Source: Planctomycetota bacterium (lineage in GTDB: Bacteria; Planctomycetota; UBA1135; UBA2386). Taken from it: DNA of 64,000 nucleotides. Position numbers and translations under genes: made by a program. The notes beneath the pieces were generated by a model. It worked only from the letters and a program-made list of their open reading frames with translations. It was not told where the DNA came from and searched no databases. The stretch lies in the NCBI GenBank assembly GCA_016794565.1, contig JAEUHQ010000130.1:1-64000 (forward strand), written 5' to 3'. Positions 36,139-44,276 of the stretch are shown here, piece after piece. The stretch's first letter is position 1, and every line of letters begins with the position of its first letter.

Positions 36139-37731
36139 TCACAGGCTGTCGAGGTACTTGCCCGGCTCGTAGTTGCCGAGGTCGAGGATCTTCGTGCAGA
36201 TGCGATCGAGGAAGTAGCGGTCGTGGGACACGACCACGACGCAGCCGGGGAACTCGGCGATCGCCTCCTCGAGCACGCGCAGCGTGTCGAGGTCGAGGTC
36301 GTTCGTCGGCTCGTCGAGCAGGATCACGTTGCCGCCGCGGCGCAGCATCTTCGCGAGCTGCACACGATTGCGCTGACCGCCGGAGAGCGAACCGACGAGC
36401 TGCTGCTGGTCGGGGCCCGTGAAGTTGAACTTCGCGACGTAGCTGCGGCTGTTCACTTCGAACTTGCCGAGCTTGATGATGTCCTGCGCGTCGCTGATCT
36501 CCTGCCACACGGTCTTCGCCGGATCGAGCGTCTCGCGCTCCTGATCGACGTGGCACAGCTCGACCGTCTGGCCGACGGTCACCTTGCCGCTGTCGGGTTT
36601 GAGCCTGCCCGTGATGAGCTTGAGGCACGTCGTCTTGCCGGTGCCGTTCGGACCGACGATGCCGAGGATGTCGCCGGGCGCCAGCTCGAACGACAGGTTC
36701 TCGACGACGTTGTGCTCCTTGTCGTACGCGAAGTTGACCTTCTCGAACCGGATGACGGTGTCGCCCAAGCGCTTGCCCGGCGGGATGTGCAGCTCGACGG
36801 TGTCGTCCTTCTCCTCGACCTCCTGCTCGAGCATCTTGTCGTAGTTCTTGAGGCGCGCCTTGTTCTTGGTCGTGCGCGCCTTCGGGTTCATGCGGATCCA
36901 CTCGAGCTCGCGGTCGAGGAACTTCGAGCGGCGCTGCTCCTGCACTTCCTGCACCTGCATGCGCTTGCTGCGCTGGATCAGGTAGTCGGAGTAGTTGCCC
37001 TGGTACGGGATCGCCTTGCCGTGCCACACCTCGAGCATCCAGCCGACGACGTTGTCGAGGAAGAAGCGGTCGTGCGTGATGCAGACGACCGTACCCTTGT
37101 ATTCGCGCAGCGTCTCTTCGAGCCAGCGAACGGTCTCGACGTCGAGGTGGTTCGTCGGTTCGTCGAGCAGCAGCAGGTCGGGATGCTCGAGCAGCGTGCG
37201 GCACAACGCGACGCGGCGCCGTTCACCGCCGGAGCAGGCGTTCACCATTTTCTCGCCGGGCGGCAGGTGCAGCTTGGTCATCGCGGTCTCGACGTGGCGG
37301 TCGAGTTCCCACGCGTCCTTCGCCTCGATCTCGTGCTGCAGCCGTTCAAGCTCGGCCATCACCTTGTCCATCTCCTTCGGCGGCAGGTCTTCGCCGAGCT
37401 TCATGGACAGCTCCTCGTGCTTGCGCAGCAGCATGCGAACGGGCGCGACCGCCTGCTCGACGTTGCCGCGCACGGTGAGGTCTTCGAGCAGCTTCGGCTC
37501 CTGCGGCACGTAGCCGACCGTCTTGCCCTCGGCGAGGCGCGCCGTGCCGTCGTACTCCTTGTCGACGCCGGCCATGATGCGGAGCATCGTCGACTTGCCC
37601 GCGCCGTTCTGGCCGATGACGCCGATCTTGGCGCCTTCGAGGAACACGAGGCTGACGTCCTTCAGGACCGGCTTCTTGCCTTGGTAGCTCTTGGTGAGCC
37701 GTTCGAGGGCGAAGATGGGCTTGTCGCTCAT
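36139..37731 (-). CDS. ettA: Energy-dependent translational throttle ABC-F protein
   Basis: This 530-aa ABC-F protein has two ATPase domains and no membrane part. The Walker A sites are GQNGAGKST (~38-46) and GPNGTGKTT (~350-358), and the signatures are SGGERRRVAL and SGGQRNRVQL. EttA-type linkers and the arm lie between (LDRELEWIRMNPKARTTK). It gates ribosome elongation according to energy state. A TACCAT box lies 11 nt upstream of the ATG. Confidence 0.93.
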   Translation of the reverse strand: MSDKPIFALERLTKSYQGKKPVLKDVSLVFLEGAKIGVIGQNGAGKSTMLRIMAGVDKEYDGTARLAEGKTVGYVPQEPKLLEDLTVRGNVEQAVAPVRMLLRKHEELSMKLGEDLPPKEMDKVMAELERLQHEIEAKDAWELDRHVETAMTKLHLPPGEKMVNACSGGERRRVALCRTLLEHPDLLLLDEPTNHLDVETVRWLEETLREYKGTVVCITHDRFFLDNVVGWMLEVWHGKAIPYQGNYSDYLIQRSKRMQVQEVQEQRRSKFLDRELEWIRMNPKARTTKNKARLKNYDKMLEQEVEEKDDTVELHIPPGKRLGDTVIRFEKVNFAYDKEHNVVENLSFELAPGDILGIVGPNGTGKTTCLKLITGRLKPDSGKVTVGQTVELCHVDQERETLDPAKTVWQEISDAQDIIKLGKFEVNSRSYVAKFNFTGPDQQQLVGSLSGGQRNRVQLAKMLRRGGNVILLDEPTNDLDLDTLRVLEEAIAEFPGCVVVVSHDRYFLDRICTKILDLGNYEPGKYLDSL

Positions 37732-37742
37732 GGGGGGCGAAG

Positions 37743-37748
37743 ATGGTA
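37743..37748 (-). promoter_or_regulatory. TANNNT -10-like box (TACCAT) before ettA
   Basis: On the minus strand TACCAT ends 11 nt before ATG 37731. It is the third copy of the same hexamer near a start codon in this window. Confidence 0.4.
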
Positions 37749-37856
37749 GGGAGCCCGCCCAGGCACGCCAACCTCTTTGTCTTCGACGAGGCGCCGGGGC
37801 ATCGAGGGGCTGCGTCGTGCCACGCTCGGCGGCCCTCCCCTTGCGTCCCGTCCCCG

Positions 37857-38018
37857 CTACTTGGGCGCGCTGACGGCGGGGACGATGCGCGTGACCGACT
37901 CGAGAAACCGGCGGTCCGCGTCGTGAAATGCCGCATACGCCTGGGCCAGGTGTGGATCCTCGTCCGCGTCCACCCGGATCATGCGGATCACTCCTCCTCC
38001 CGTGACCCAGACTCCTAG
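37857..38018 (-). pseudogene. 3' fragment of a third membrane-protein paralog
   Basis: Directly after the TGA of the neighbouring gene (38019-38021), the same frame stays open for 53 codons to a TAG at 37857-37859. The translation contains IRVDADEDP, AQAY, a HD pair and FLES in the same order and spacing as the last 40 residues of the 39424-40185 protein, and it ends PAVSAPK. I infer the tail of a third copy, left by deletion or partial duplication. A GTG after a GGGAGGAGGA run (near 37990) could also express it as a ~44-aa peptide. Confidence 0.6.
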
Positions 38019-38786
38019 TCAGCGGAACATTGGGGCGATCGTCGAGACATAGCTTTCAAGCCGCCTTCCCTTCGCGGCGTCGAGGTTGCCGCCCGCTCTT
38101 GCGAGGGCCGGATCCTGCCACGGCCCAACCCTCAGCACGTAGTAGTGCCCCTCGTAGAAGACTTGACTGAGCGCTTCGTAAGGGTGGGTTCGGGAAAAGG
38201 GGTTCTGTGGGCTCATCAGTGGCAAACCTTGGGTCTCGTGCCGATCTATGCGATCGAAGAGATCCTTCTCCAGCTCCCTCGTCGCGGAGCAAGACGCACT
38301 GAGGAAACCGTCCGATGCCTCGTTCACGTCTCTCTCCGCTTCGTCGACGATCTGACGAAGGGTGTCGAGATCTCGTCTGGCGATCTTGGCGCCGCTCCAA
38401 ATCGCGGGACGTCCGCCTTGGGTGAGCGCGGCGTTGATCCGAAGCAGTCGGTTGGCATCTTGTCTTTCGAGCTGTTCGAGTGGAACGGAGATGTCGTCGC
38501 TCGCTGGGTCTACATGCGGTGCGTCGACGACTGGAGCCTCTGATTCGACAACTGTTCCGGTGACCGGTGTCCTCACGGTCGTCGCATTCGATCCTGAGAG
38601 TGTTTTCCCAGCGTCGGCGTCGATGCGCGCCCGCGGCGTTGCTGAGTCGGTGTGCTCGCTCCACGCCTCGGTGGTCCCTTGGTCGCACTGGCCGAGCCAG
38701 TAGCCGAGCGCCAAGCCGACGAGAACAGCCAGGGACAGTGCCGGGACGGTTGTTCGGCCGGCCGTTGTACCTTTGCTAGACGACAT
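38019..38786 (-). CDS. Membrane-anchored protein of the sigma-factor island
   Basis: In this 255-aa protein an N-terminal membrane helix lies at ~15-33 (VPALSLAVLVGLALGYWLG), followed by a Cys, an acidic/Thr-rich linker (~35-95) and a C-terminal domain (~100-255). The domain has ESYVSTIAP near the end, and its last 40 residues align loosely with the 39424-40185 protein and the adjacent fragment (RV...DP...A...LES). A strong AGGAG lies ~6 nt before ATG 38786. The family is not recognised. The topology suggests an extracytoplasmic sensor or partner domain. Confidence 0.75.
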   Translation of the reverse strand: MSSSKGTTAGRTTVPALSLAVLVGLALGYWLGQCDQGTTEAWSEHTDSATPRARIDADAGKTLSGSNATTVRTPVTGTVVESEAPVVDAPHVDPASDDISVPLEQLERQDANRLLRINAALTQGGRPAIWSGAKIARRDLDTLRQIVDEAERDVNEASDGFLSASCSATRELEKDLFDRIDRHETQGLPLMSPQNPFSRTHPYEALSQVFYEGHYYVLRVGPWQDPALARAGGNLDAAKGRRLESYVSTIAPMFR

Positions 38787-38967
38787 CCATGCTCCTCACA
38801 GGGGACTGCCCGCTGCTGATCCCGTTCGCAGGGGGTGATTCCTGGCTACCAAAGTGCGCCGTGCGAAGCTTCGCCGGGTTAGCGGCCCATGGTGAACGAA
38901 CAGGGGCCATTCGGACTTGTTCGCCCGCGTGTCTTGGGAGTGTCCTCGGCCACACTGCGCCGGGGGA

Positions 38968-39411
38968 CTACTCCGAGCAAAGGCCACAACTGAAGATGTA
39001 GCCTGAGATCCGCGCCCCGCCGCCCACAGGATGAGCCCCGAACCAAGGATCGACCTCGTCCAACTGACCGCAGTCTCCCCTGAGGTCGAGAGCTGGCGTA
39101 GTGTGGGTTCCCCCCGCGGGAACGGTGACGACCACCAATGGCATCCCTGGGTAGTGGATGTCCACCGCCGTCGCGGATGAGTTCCTGAAGGTAATCGTGC
39201 CGTGGAACTCGCACGGCTTCCATTGGCAGGAACCTGGTTCACAGTACCCCGGCATGTCATTCGGTGCTGCGTCATAGACCCAGATATGGTCATTCCCACC
39301 AGTCCCCTCCCAATTCGAGTTGTCGTTGCTGCACCCCTCACAATCGAAAGCTGTTCTTGCCGGACCAAGGAACGTGAGCAGGACCGGGATGACGATTAGC
39401 ATCGAATTCAT
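38968..39411 (-). CDS. Small Cys-rich secreted protein
   Basis: In this 147-aa protein residues 1-20 are a signal peptide (LIVIPVLLTFLGPARTA). The mature part has CEGC at its start, C-rich CEPGSCQWKPCEFHG and terminal CGLC, giving eight Cys in all, which suggests disulfides or metal binding. The middle has VVVTVPAGGTHTTP, like a beta sandwich. ATG 39411 has an AGGAG ribosome site and lies 12 nt after the upstream stop, so it is in the same operon. The function is unknown. Confidence 0.75.
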   Translation of the reverse strand: MNSMLIVIPVLLTFLGPARTAFDCEGCSNDNSNWEGTGGNDHIWVYDAAPNDMPGYCEPGSCQWKPCEFHGTITFRNSSATAVDIHYPGMPLVVVTVPAGGTHTTPALDLRGDCGQLDEVDPWFGAHPVGGGARISGYIFSCGLCSE

Positions 39412-39423
39412 GGCTACTCTCTC

Positions 39424-40185
39424 CTATTTCGAGTTGGGGACAACGAGCATGATCGACTCGAGAAACAACCGCTCTATGTCGTGGAGCGACGAGTATGCTT
39501 GGGTGAGGTAGGGATCCTCATCCGCATCCACCCTGATGATGCGAATAGTCCCACCTATCCCGACCTGGACGACGGTCTGATCGAGACGACTCGGCTTGCT
39601 CTTGGCTGCGAGCTGACGACTGGCCGCTCCACGCTCCTTTGCACTCAAAGATGGATCAGCGGCACGGGGTGACGGGACAGTCTCGAAGTCGCCGCGCTCC
39701 TCCTTGGCGGTGGCCAGGCGGCGAATGATGGGCCGCCGAATCACCTCCACGCTCTCACAGTCGTCGAGGTACTTCCCATATACCGCGAGGATCGCGTCGG
39801 CAGACGCGGTGTCGAGTTCCGGCGTGGCCGAGGCTTGGTAGGACCCGCCCAATCTCGCGGAGATGAGGTTCGCGCGCCTCAGTGCAGAGTCGACGTCTTG
39901 CCGACTCAGGCGTTCCCGTGCGCGGGGAGGCTCAGGAGTCGCTGCCCGGTCGTCCGGCTTCTCCTTGTTCGCCTCCGGGGGCGGCAACTCTCGATCGGCG
40001 ACAACCTGTGAGCGCTCCTGAACCGACCGTCGGGAGTCTGCTGGATAGCCGAAGTCGTCGTGTTGACGAACCGGCTGTCGTGCCGGAGCTGGTTGACCAC
40101 ATCTGGCGACGTGGGTGGCAACGGCCAAGACAGCGATGACGACCAGGAAACCGGTCAGCAGGGTTCTCTGAGTCTTCACTCCCAT
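39424..40185 (-). CDS. Membrane-anchored protein downstream of the sigma factor
   Basis: This is a 253-aa protein from ATG 40185, which has GAGGA ~10 nt upstream. An upstream ATG at 40221 would add 12 residues and overlap the sigma gene. A membrane helix lies at ~9-28 (LTGFLVVIAVLAVATHVA). An Arg/Pro/Asp-rich linker follows, then a C-terminal domain ending with IRVDADEDP, QAYSSLHD and FLES, the block shared with the 37857 fragment. In position it resembles an anti-sigma or sensor partner of the sigma factor, but no zinc-binding anti-sigma motif is visible. Confidence 0.75.
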   Translation of the reverse strand: MGVKTQRTLLTGFLVVIAVLAVATHVARCGQPAPARQPVRQHDDFGYPADSRRSVQERSQVVADRELPPPEANKEKPDDRAATPEPPRARERLSRQDVDSALRRANLISARLGGSYQASATPELDTASADAILAVYGKYLDDCESVEVIRRPIIRRLATAKEERGDFETVPSPRAADPSLSAKERGAASRQLAAKSKPSRLDQTVVQVGIGGTIRIIRVDADEDPYLTQAYSSLHDIERLFLESIMLVVPNSK

Positions 40186-40198
40186 CGATGCAGTGTCC

Positions 40199-40759
40199 TC
40201 ATCGTTCGATTGAGCCGCCACAAATGGCTTCTTGCCTCTGAAAGAGATCGTTCACGGGGGGTGATTGCGGATCCAGGCAGGACGAAAGGACCCGCGCGAT
40301 TCGCCGTCTACGCTGACGGACCGAACTCGGGTCCGAATCGAACCGTCGGGCCAGAGCCTTGTTCGTGCGGCAGCCAGCGAGAATCGCGTCCAACAGTCGC
40401 ATAGCTCGCCCACCAAGGAGCAATCGCAACGTGGTCGGAATCTCGATCGGCTCATTCTCAGGGCTCTGTCGAGGTTCGTCGCTCCTCGACTCCGGTTCCA
40501 CCAACAGGGGCGCGGGTTCTCGGAGCATCTTGCGAAAGAAGTCGACGCGCACCGATCGGACGATGCACCAGCTCAACCGCTGTGCATCTTCGGCCTCAGC
40601 CCGTGGACCTAGCCGCAGCAGCACCTTCAAGATCGTCTCCTGCACGATGTCTTCCCCCTCAGTGCCGTGGACGCGCCCAAGAAGCAGGCGGGTCAACGAA
40701 CCCCAGTCGACAGGAGACCGGGGACTGGGGACTGGGGACTGGGGTGACGAACGGGGCAT
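40199..40759 (-). CDS. ECF-like RNA polymerase sigma factor
   Basis: This is a 186-aa protein. Region 2-like sequence EDIVQETILKVLLRLG (~36-51) is followed by RLSWCIVRSVRVDFFRK (~62-78). The region 4-like helix-turn-helix is LLDAILAGCRTNKALARRFDSDPSSVRQRRRRI (~120-152). This spacing fits an ECF/sigma-70-like factor. Codons 6-14 are a 7-nt tandem repeat, giving a Ser/Pro-rich N-terminus. It heads the island operon and is divergent from the tatA-like gene. GC looks lower than the surroundings. Confidence 0.75.
   Translation of the reverse strand: MPRSSPQSPVPSPRSPVDWGSLTRLLLGRVHGTEGEDIVQETILKVLLRLGPRAEAEDAQRLSWCIVRSVRVDFFRKMLREPAPLLVEPESRSDEPRQSPENEPIEIPTTLRLLLGGRAMRLLDAILAGCRTNKALARRFDSDPSSVRQRRRRIARVLSSCLDPQSPPVNDLFQRQEAICGGSIER
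40720..40744. repeat. Heptanucleotide tandem repeat in the sigma-factor 5' coding end
   Basis: GGGGACT is repeated three times plus a partial GGGG (25 nt). Seven is not a multiple of three, so gaining or losing one unit would shift the frame just after the sigma-factor start codon. Confidence 0.85.
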
Positions 40760-40887
40760 TCGATGTCTCCTCCCGCGGTCAGCTTGTCCTTCGAAGTCCT
40801 CTGGTTGTCAACCCGCTGCGCATCGACCCGACACGCGGCGAAACCGCGTTCCTTGCCCCCGGCAATCCCTTCCGAGCAGCGATCCCC

Positions 40888-40893
40888 TATCCT
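40888..40893 (+). promoter_or_regulatory. TANNNT -10-like box (TATCCT)
   Basis: TATCCT ends 6 nt before the GTG of the tatA-like gene, and no ribosome site lies between. Confidence 0.45.
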
Positions 40894-40899
40894 GCCCGA

Positions 40900-41283
40900 G
40901 TGTTCGCGTTCCTCCCCAACATCGGCGGCACCGAGATGGTGCTGCTGGTCGTAGTCGGCCTCCTGCTCTACGGGCGCAATCTGCCCGAGGCCGGGCGCAG
41001 CCTCGGTCGTGTTGCAGCGCAGCTCCGGCGCGGCTGGCAGGAGTTCAAGGACCAGATGGACCGCGACGGGGACCTGAGCGAAGTGAAGAAGTCGCTGCAG
41101 GGCACCGCGGACGAACTGCGGCGCGTCGCCGACGTGCCCCGAGCGATTGCCGATCCGCGGCGCACGCTGCAGAACGCCGCGCGCGACATGATCGAGTCGG
41201 AGCCGCCTCCAGAGACTGCGCCCGCGCCTTCGACGACCCCTGCCACGACCGACGAGTCACCGACGAGCGGGGACAAACAGTGA
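40900..41283 (+). CDS. Twin-arginine translocase TatA/TatB-type protein
   Basis: In this 127-aa protein an N-terminal helix MVLLVVVGLLLYGRNLPEAG (~12-31) with its preceding Gly-Thr-Glu and following hinge is the Tat A/B signature. An amphipathic helix and an acidic/Pro-rich tail follow. TatA and TatB cannot be separated here. The stop overlaps the GTG of the next gene by GTGA. Confidence 0.85.
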   Translation: MFAFLPNIGGTEMVLLVVVGLLLYGRNLPEAGRSLGRVAAQLRRGWQEFKDQMDRDGDLSEVKKSLQGTADELRRVADVPRAIADPRRTLQNAARDMIESEPPPETAPAPSTTPATTDESPTSGDKQ

Positions 41284-42023
41284 GCGACCCGATCGCGACC
41301 GTTGTCAAGATCGCCGCCACGCCGGTTCAGGCGAAGCTCTTCGTCGCGATGCTGCAGGCCGAAGGCATCCCGGCGCACGTCGACGGCGATTCGCTCGCGG
41401 ACGAGCTCGCGTTGAGTCGCCGCCTCATGAACCTGCAAGGCGTGCGCGTGCTGGTGCCGACCGCGAGCCTCGAACGCGCGAAGACGATCCTCGAGGGCGC
41501 CGATGTCTCCGTCGACGATCTCGAGGAGCAGGCCGTCGCGGCTGCCAGCAACGAACGCGAACCCGCTCCTCGAACGGACGCCCCGCGGTCTTCGATCGAC
41601 TGGCGCCTGCTCGGCGTCGGCGCCGTCGCGGTCACGTTCGGCGGACTCTGGGTGCGCGCGACCTGGCCGCTGCCTCGCGATCCGCTGTTCGACTGGGTCG
41701 TCGAAGCAGACGGCTTGCGTTGTGTGCAGCGTGCCGACGGCAAGACGGTCTCGTTCTCGCACGACGCGGACTTCGACCGCGTCTTCGAGCGAGTCGACTT
41801 CTTCAACAGGAAGGGTGTGCGCGTCTCGACGTCGTTCGACGAGGACGAGAACGGCTTCGCCGAGAAGTGCGAGGTCTACGCCGCCGATGGTTCCGTGGAG
41901 ACGTGGACCGACGCGGACGGCGACGGCAGGTTCGAGTCGGGCGTGGTGCAGGACGCTCAGAAGAACGTCGTGCAGCGACTCACGCGGCGGAACGGCGAGC
42001 TCTTCGTGATCGATCCGCGCTGA
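41280..42023 (+). CDS. DUF2007 signal-transduction-like membrane protein
   Basis: In this 247-aa protein, residues ~5-75 form a DUF2007 ferredoxin-like domain (AKLFVAMLQAEGIPAHVDGD, GVRVLVP). A membrane helix lies at ~108-124 (LGVGAVAVTFGGLWVRA). The rest has Asp-rich segments SFDEDENGFAEK and WTDADGDGRFESG resembling EF-hand-like calcium loops. The GTG start is coupled to the tatA-like gene. The role is unknown. Confidence 0.75.
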   Translation: MSDPIATVVKIAATPVQAKLFVAMLQAEGIPAHVDGDSLADELALSRRLMNLQGVRVLVPTASLERAKTILEGADVSVDDLEEQAVAAASNEREPAPRTDAPRSSIDWRLLGVGAVAVTFGGLWVRATWPLPRDPLFDWVVEADGLRCVQRADGKTVSFSHDADFDRVFERVDFFNRKGVRVSTSFDEDENGFAEKCEVYAADGSVETWTDADGDGRFESGVVQDAQKNVVQRLTRRNGELFVIDPR

Positions 42024-42044
42024 TCGCGGCGCGGCGGTCGGCGA

Positions 42045-42698
42045 TCACTTCTTCGGCTGCTGCTTCTGTCCCGAGGCGGGCGACGGCTGCGCCGCGGCGG
42101 CAGGCCCGGACGGCTTCTTCTTGTTGCTCTGAATCGCCTGGTCGCCGGCGTCGAAGATGCTCATCCAGTCGCCGCCGCCCTTCGCACCCGACGCGGCGCG
42201 CTTCTTCGCCTCTTCCTCACGCCGCTTCTGCTCGGCCTCGACCCACTGCGGGTAGTCCTTGTGCATGTCGGTGAGCACCTTCTTGTTCTCGGTGATCAAC
42301 CCGACGTACGGGTAGAGGTCGCACTGATGATCCTTCTGGATCTTCGCGATGTCGTCGTAGGCGAGCATCACGGGCATCGCGACGCACACGATGTCGTCGA
42401 AGACGTCGAGCGGAACGATCATGTGCTTGAACAGCACTTCCTTCGGCAGCCGCGCTTTCGCGGCGTCGCTGATCTGGTAGTTGCCGGCCATCAGGAAGGG
42501 CAGGCTGAAGTGCTCGGTGACGAGCTTCGCGAGGTCCCACTCGGTGATGTGGCCGCCGCTGACCAGGATCTGGACGAAGGGCTCGCCGTGTTTGTCCTGC
42601 GCGTACAGGGCGTCCGTGATGACTTCGGAGGAGACCGCGGCGCGCTCCGTCAGGATCTCGGCGAGCCGGACCGAAGTGATCTTCTCGATGCCCTTCAC
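42045..42698 (-). CDS. Stand-alone MshEN-like domain protein
   Basis: In this 217-aa protein, residues ~1-145 resemble the N-terminal MshEN domain of type II secretion/type IV pilus ATPases (LAEILTERAAVSSEVITDAL, ILVSGGHITEWDLAKLVTEH, LPFLMAGNY, VPLDVFDDIVCVAMP). No ATPase domain follows, only a Lys/Glu-rich then Ala/Pro/Gln-rich tail. MshEN domains can bind cyclic di-GMP in characterised ATPases, but binding here is untested. It has a GTG start. Confidence 0.72.
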   Translation of the reverse strand: MKGIEKITSVRLAEILTERAAVSSEVITDALYAQDKHGEPFVQILVSGGHITEWDLAKLVTEHFSLPFLMAGNYQISDAAKARLPKEVLFKHMIVPLDVFDDIVCVAMPVMLAYDDIAKIQKDHQCDLYPYVGLITENKKVLTDMHKDYPQWVEAEQKRREEEAKKRAASGAKGGGDWMSIFDAGDQAIQSNKKKPSGPAAAAQPSPASGQKQQPKK

Positions 42699-42764
42699 CG
42701 GCAGGTCATCGGCCCTCGGCCGGGGTCCCCTTGAGCCCGCGCAACGAGCGATGTCACGGCGGTC

Positions 42765-44276
42765 TCAGGCGTACACCACGAAGGTGCCGACCGCATGGAC
42801 GGTCAGGACGAGCCCGGTGCCGACGACGATCGCGCGATTGACGGCCTCGCCGACGTCCGCGCTCGACCGCTTGGGTCCGGTGCCGAGGTGGTAACAGGCG
42901 ATCGCGACGAGGTACCCGGACAACGCGGACTTCACGAGCACGACCAGCACGTCGCGGGTGTCCACCGTCGCGAACCATGCGTGCGCCCAGCCGACCGTCG
43001 AGAATCCCGACACCGTCGCGGCGGCGAACGCCCCCGCCACGGCGGCGGCGACCACCCCGGCGAACGTCACCAGCGGCATCCCGATCACCATCCCCCACAC
43101 GAGCGGCGTCAGCAGCCAGTCCGCGGGGCGCACGCCCATCATCTGCAGCGCGGCGACCTGGTTGGTGCGCTTCATCGTGCCGAGTCTGGCCGCGGCACCG
43201 GCGACGATGCGCGCCGTGAAGAAGAAGCCGCTGAGCAGCGGAACGAGCACCGCGGTCGCGACCTTGCCGGTGCCGGTGAGGAGCGCGGACTCGAAGCCGC
43301 CCTCCACCGGATTGTTGTTCAGTGCGAAGAACGTCGCGAGGCCGCCGATGACGGCGCCGGCGAGCGCGACGAACGGAGCCGGCTCGGTCGAGAATCGCGC
43401 GACGGTGCGTGCGACCTGCCCGAACTCCACCGGTGGCAGCCGACGCAACGACTCGACCAAGGTCTCGAACACGGCCGCCGTTTGCAGCAGGACGCGGCGC
43501 AATCCGTGCACGGGCGCAGGCTCTCCGGCGACGGGATCCGGCGCCGGCGCCGCGGCTGTCTTCGAATCGGGTCGGTGGTCCGGCGCTTCGAGTCGCAACG
43601 AGCGCGCGGCGCGATCGAGCACGAGCACGCCGTCCGTCAGCCCCTCGAAGGCGTCGAGGTCGTGCGTGATGACGATCGTCGTGCGCCCTGGATCCTGCTC
43701 GTGTGCGTCGCGGAGCAGGCGGGCGATGCGCCGCGCGGCGTCTTCGTCGAGGCCGGCCGTCGGTTCGTCGCAGAGGAGCAGGCGCGGACTCGATGCCAGC
43801 GCGCGGGCGACGGCGAGACGCTTCCGCATGCCGCCCGACAACTGCGCGGTGCGCGCCGGCGGGTCGACGAGACCAGCCTGGGCGAGCAAACCCGGCGCGA
43901 GAAGACGCGAACGTTCCGCGGCGCGCAGCGCGAGTTCGACGTTCTCGCGCGGGCTCAACTCGTCGAGCAGGCCTTCGTCCTGCAGGATCGCCGCGACACT
44001 GCCCTGCAGCGCGGAGAGGTCGTCGCCGACGATCGACCTTCCCCACGCGAGCAGTTCGCCGGAGATGCGCGGCGCCGGTTCGCGCGTTTCGACGAGTCCC
44101 GCGAGCACGCGCAGCACCGACGACTTGCCGCCGCCACTCGCGCCAACGAAGAGGTAGAAGCGGCCTTCTGCGAGCGTGAGATCGACGTCGGCCAGCAGCA
44201 CGTCCTCGACGCCTGGTCGGCGGTGCGCCAGGCCGAAGCCGCGGAACTCGAGCGCGGGCGCCACGGCGCGCGTCAC
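42765..44276 (-). CDS. Fused MlaF ATPase-MlaE permease
   Basis: This 503-aa protein combines two Mla components normally encoded separately. Residues ~1-235 are an ABC ATPase: Walker A GASGGGKSS, signature LSGGMRKRLAVARAL, Walker B LLLCDEP and the H-loop ITHD. Residues ~265-503 are an MlaE permease with five helices and the conserved MKRTNQVAALQMMGVRPADWLLTPLVWG. It is coupled to the MCE gene by GTGA overlap. It likely moves phospholipids between the membranes. Confidence 0.9.
   Translation of the reverse strand: MTRAVAPALEFRGFGLAHRRPGVEDVLLADVDLTLAEGRFYLFVGASGGGKSSVLRVLAGLVETREPAPRISGELLAWGRSIVGDDLSALQGSVAAILQDEGLLDELSPRENVELALRAAERSRLLAPGLLAQAGLVDPPARTAQLSGGMRKRLAVARALASSPRLLLCDEPTAGLDEDAARRIARLLRDAHEQDPGRTTIVITHDLDAFEGLTDGVLVLDRAARSLRLEAPDHRPDSKTAAAPAPDPVAGEPAPVHGLRRVLLQTAAVFETLVESLRRLPPVEFGQVARTVARFSTEPAPFVALAGAVIGGLATFFALNNNPVEGGFESALLTGTGKVATAVLVPLLSGFFFTARIVAGAAARLGTMKRTNQVAALQMMGVRPADWLLTPLVWGMVIGMPLVTFAGVVAAAVAGAFAAATVSGFSTVGWAHAWFATVDTRDVLVVLVKSALSGYLVAIACYHLGTGPKRSSADVGEAVNRAIVVGTGLVLTVHAVGTFVVYA

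Noticed and set aside
37743..38018. Plus-strand 91-codon frame near the sigma island
   Set aside because: It lies antisense to the paralog tail fragment and has no domain or ribosome site.
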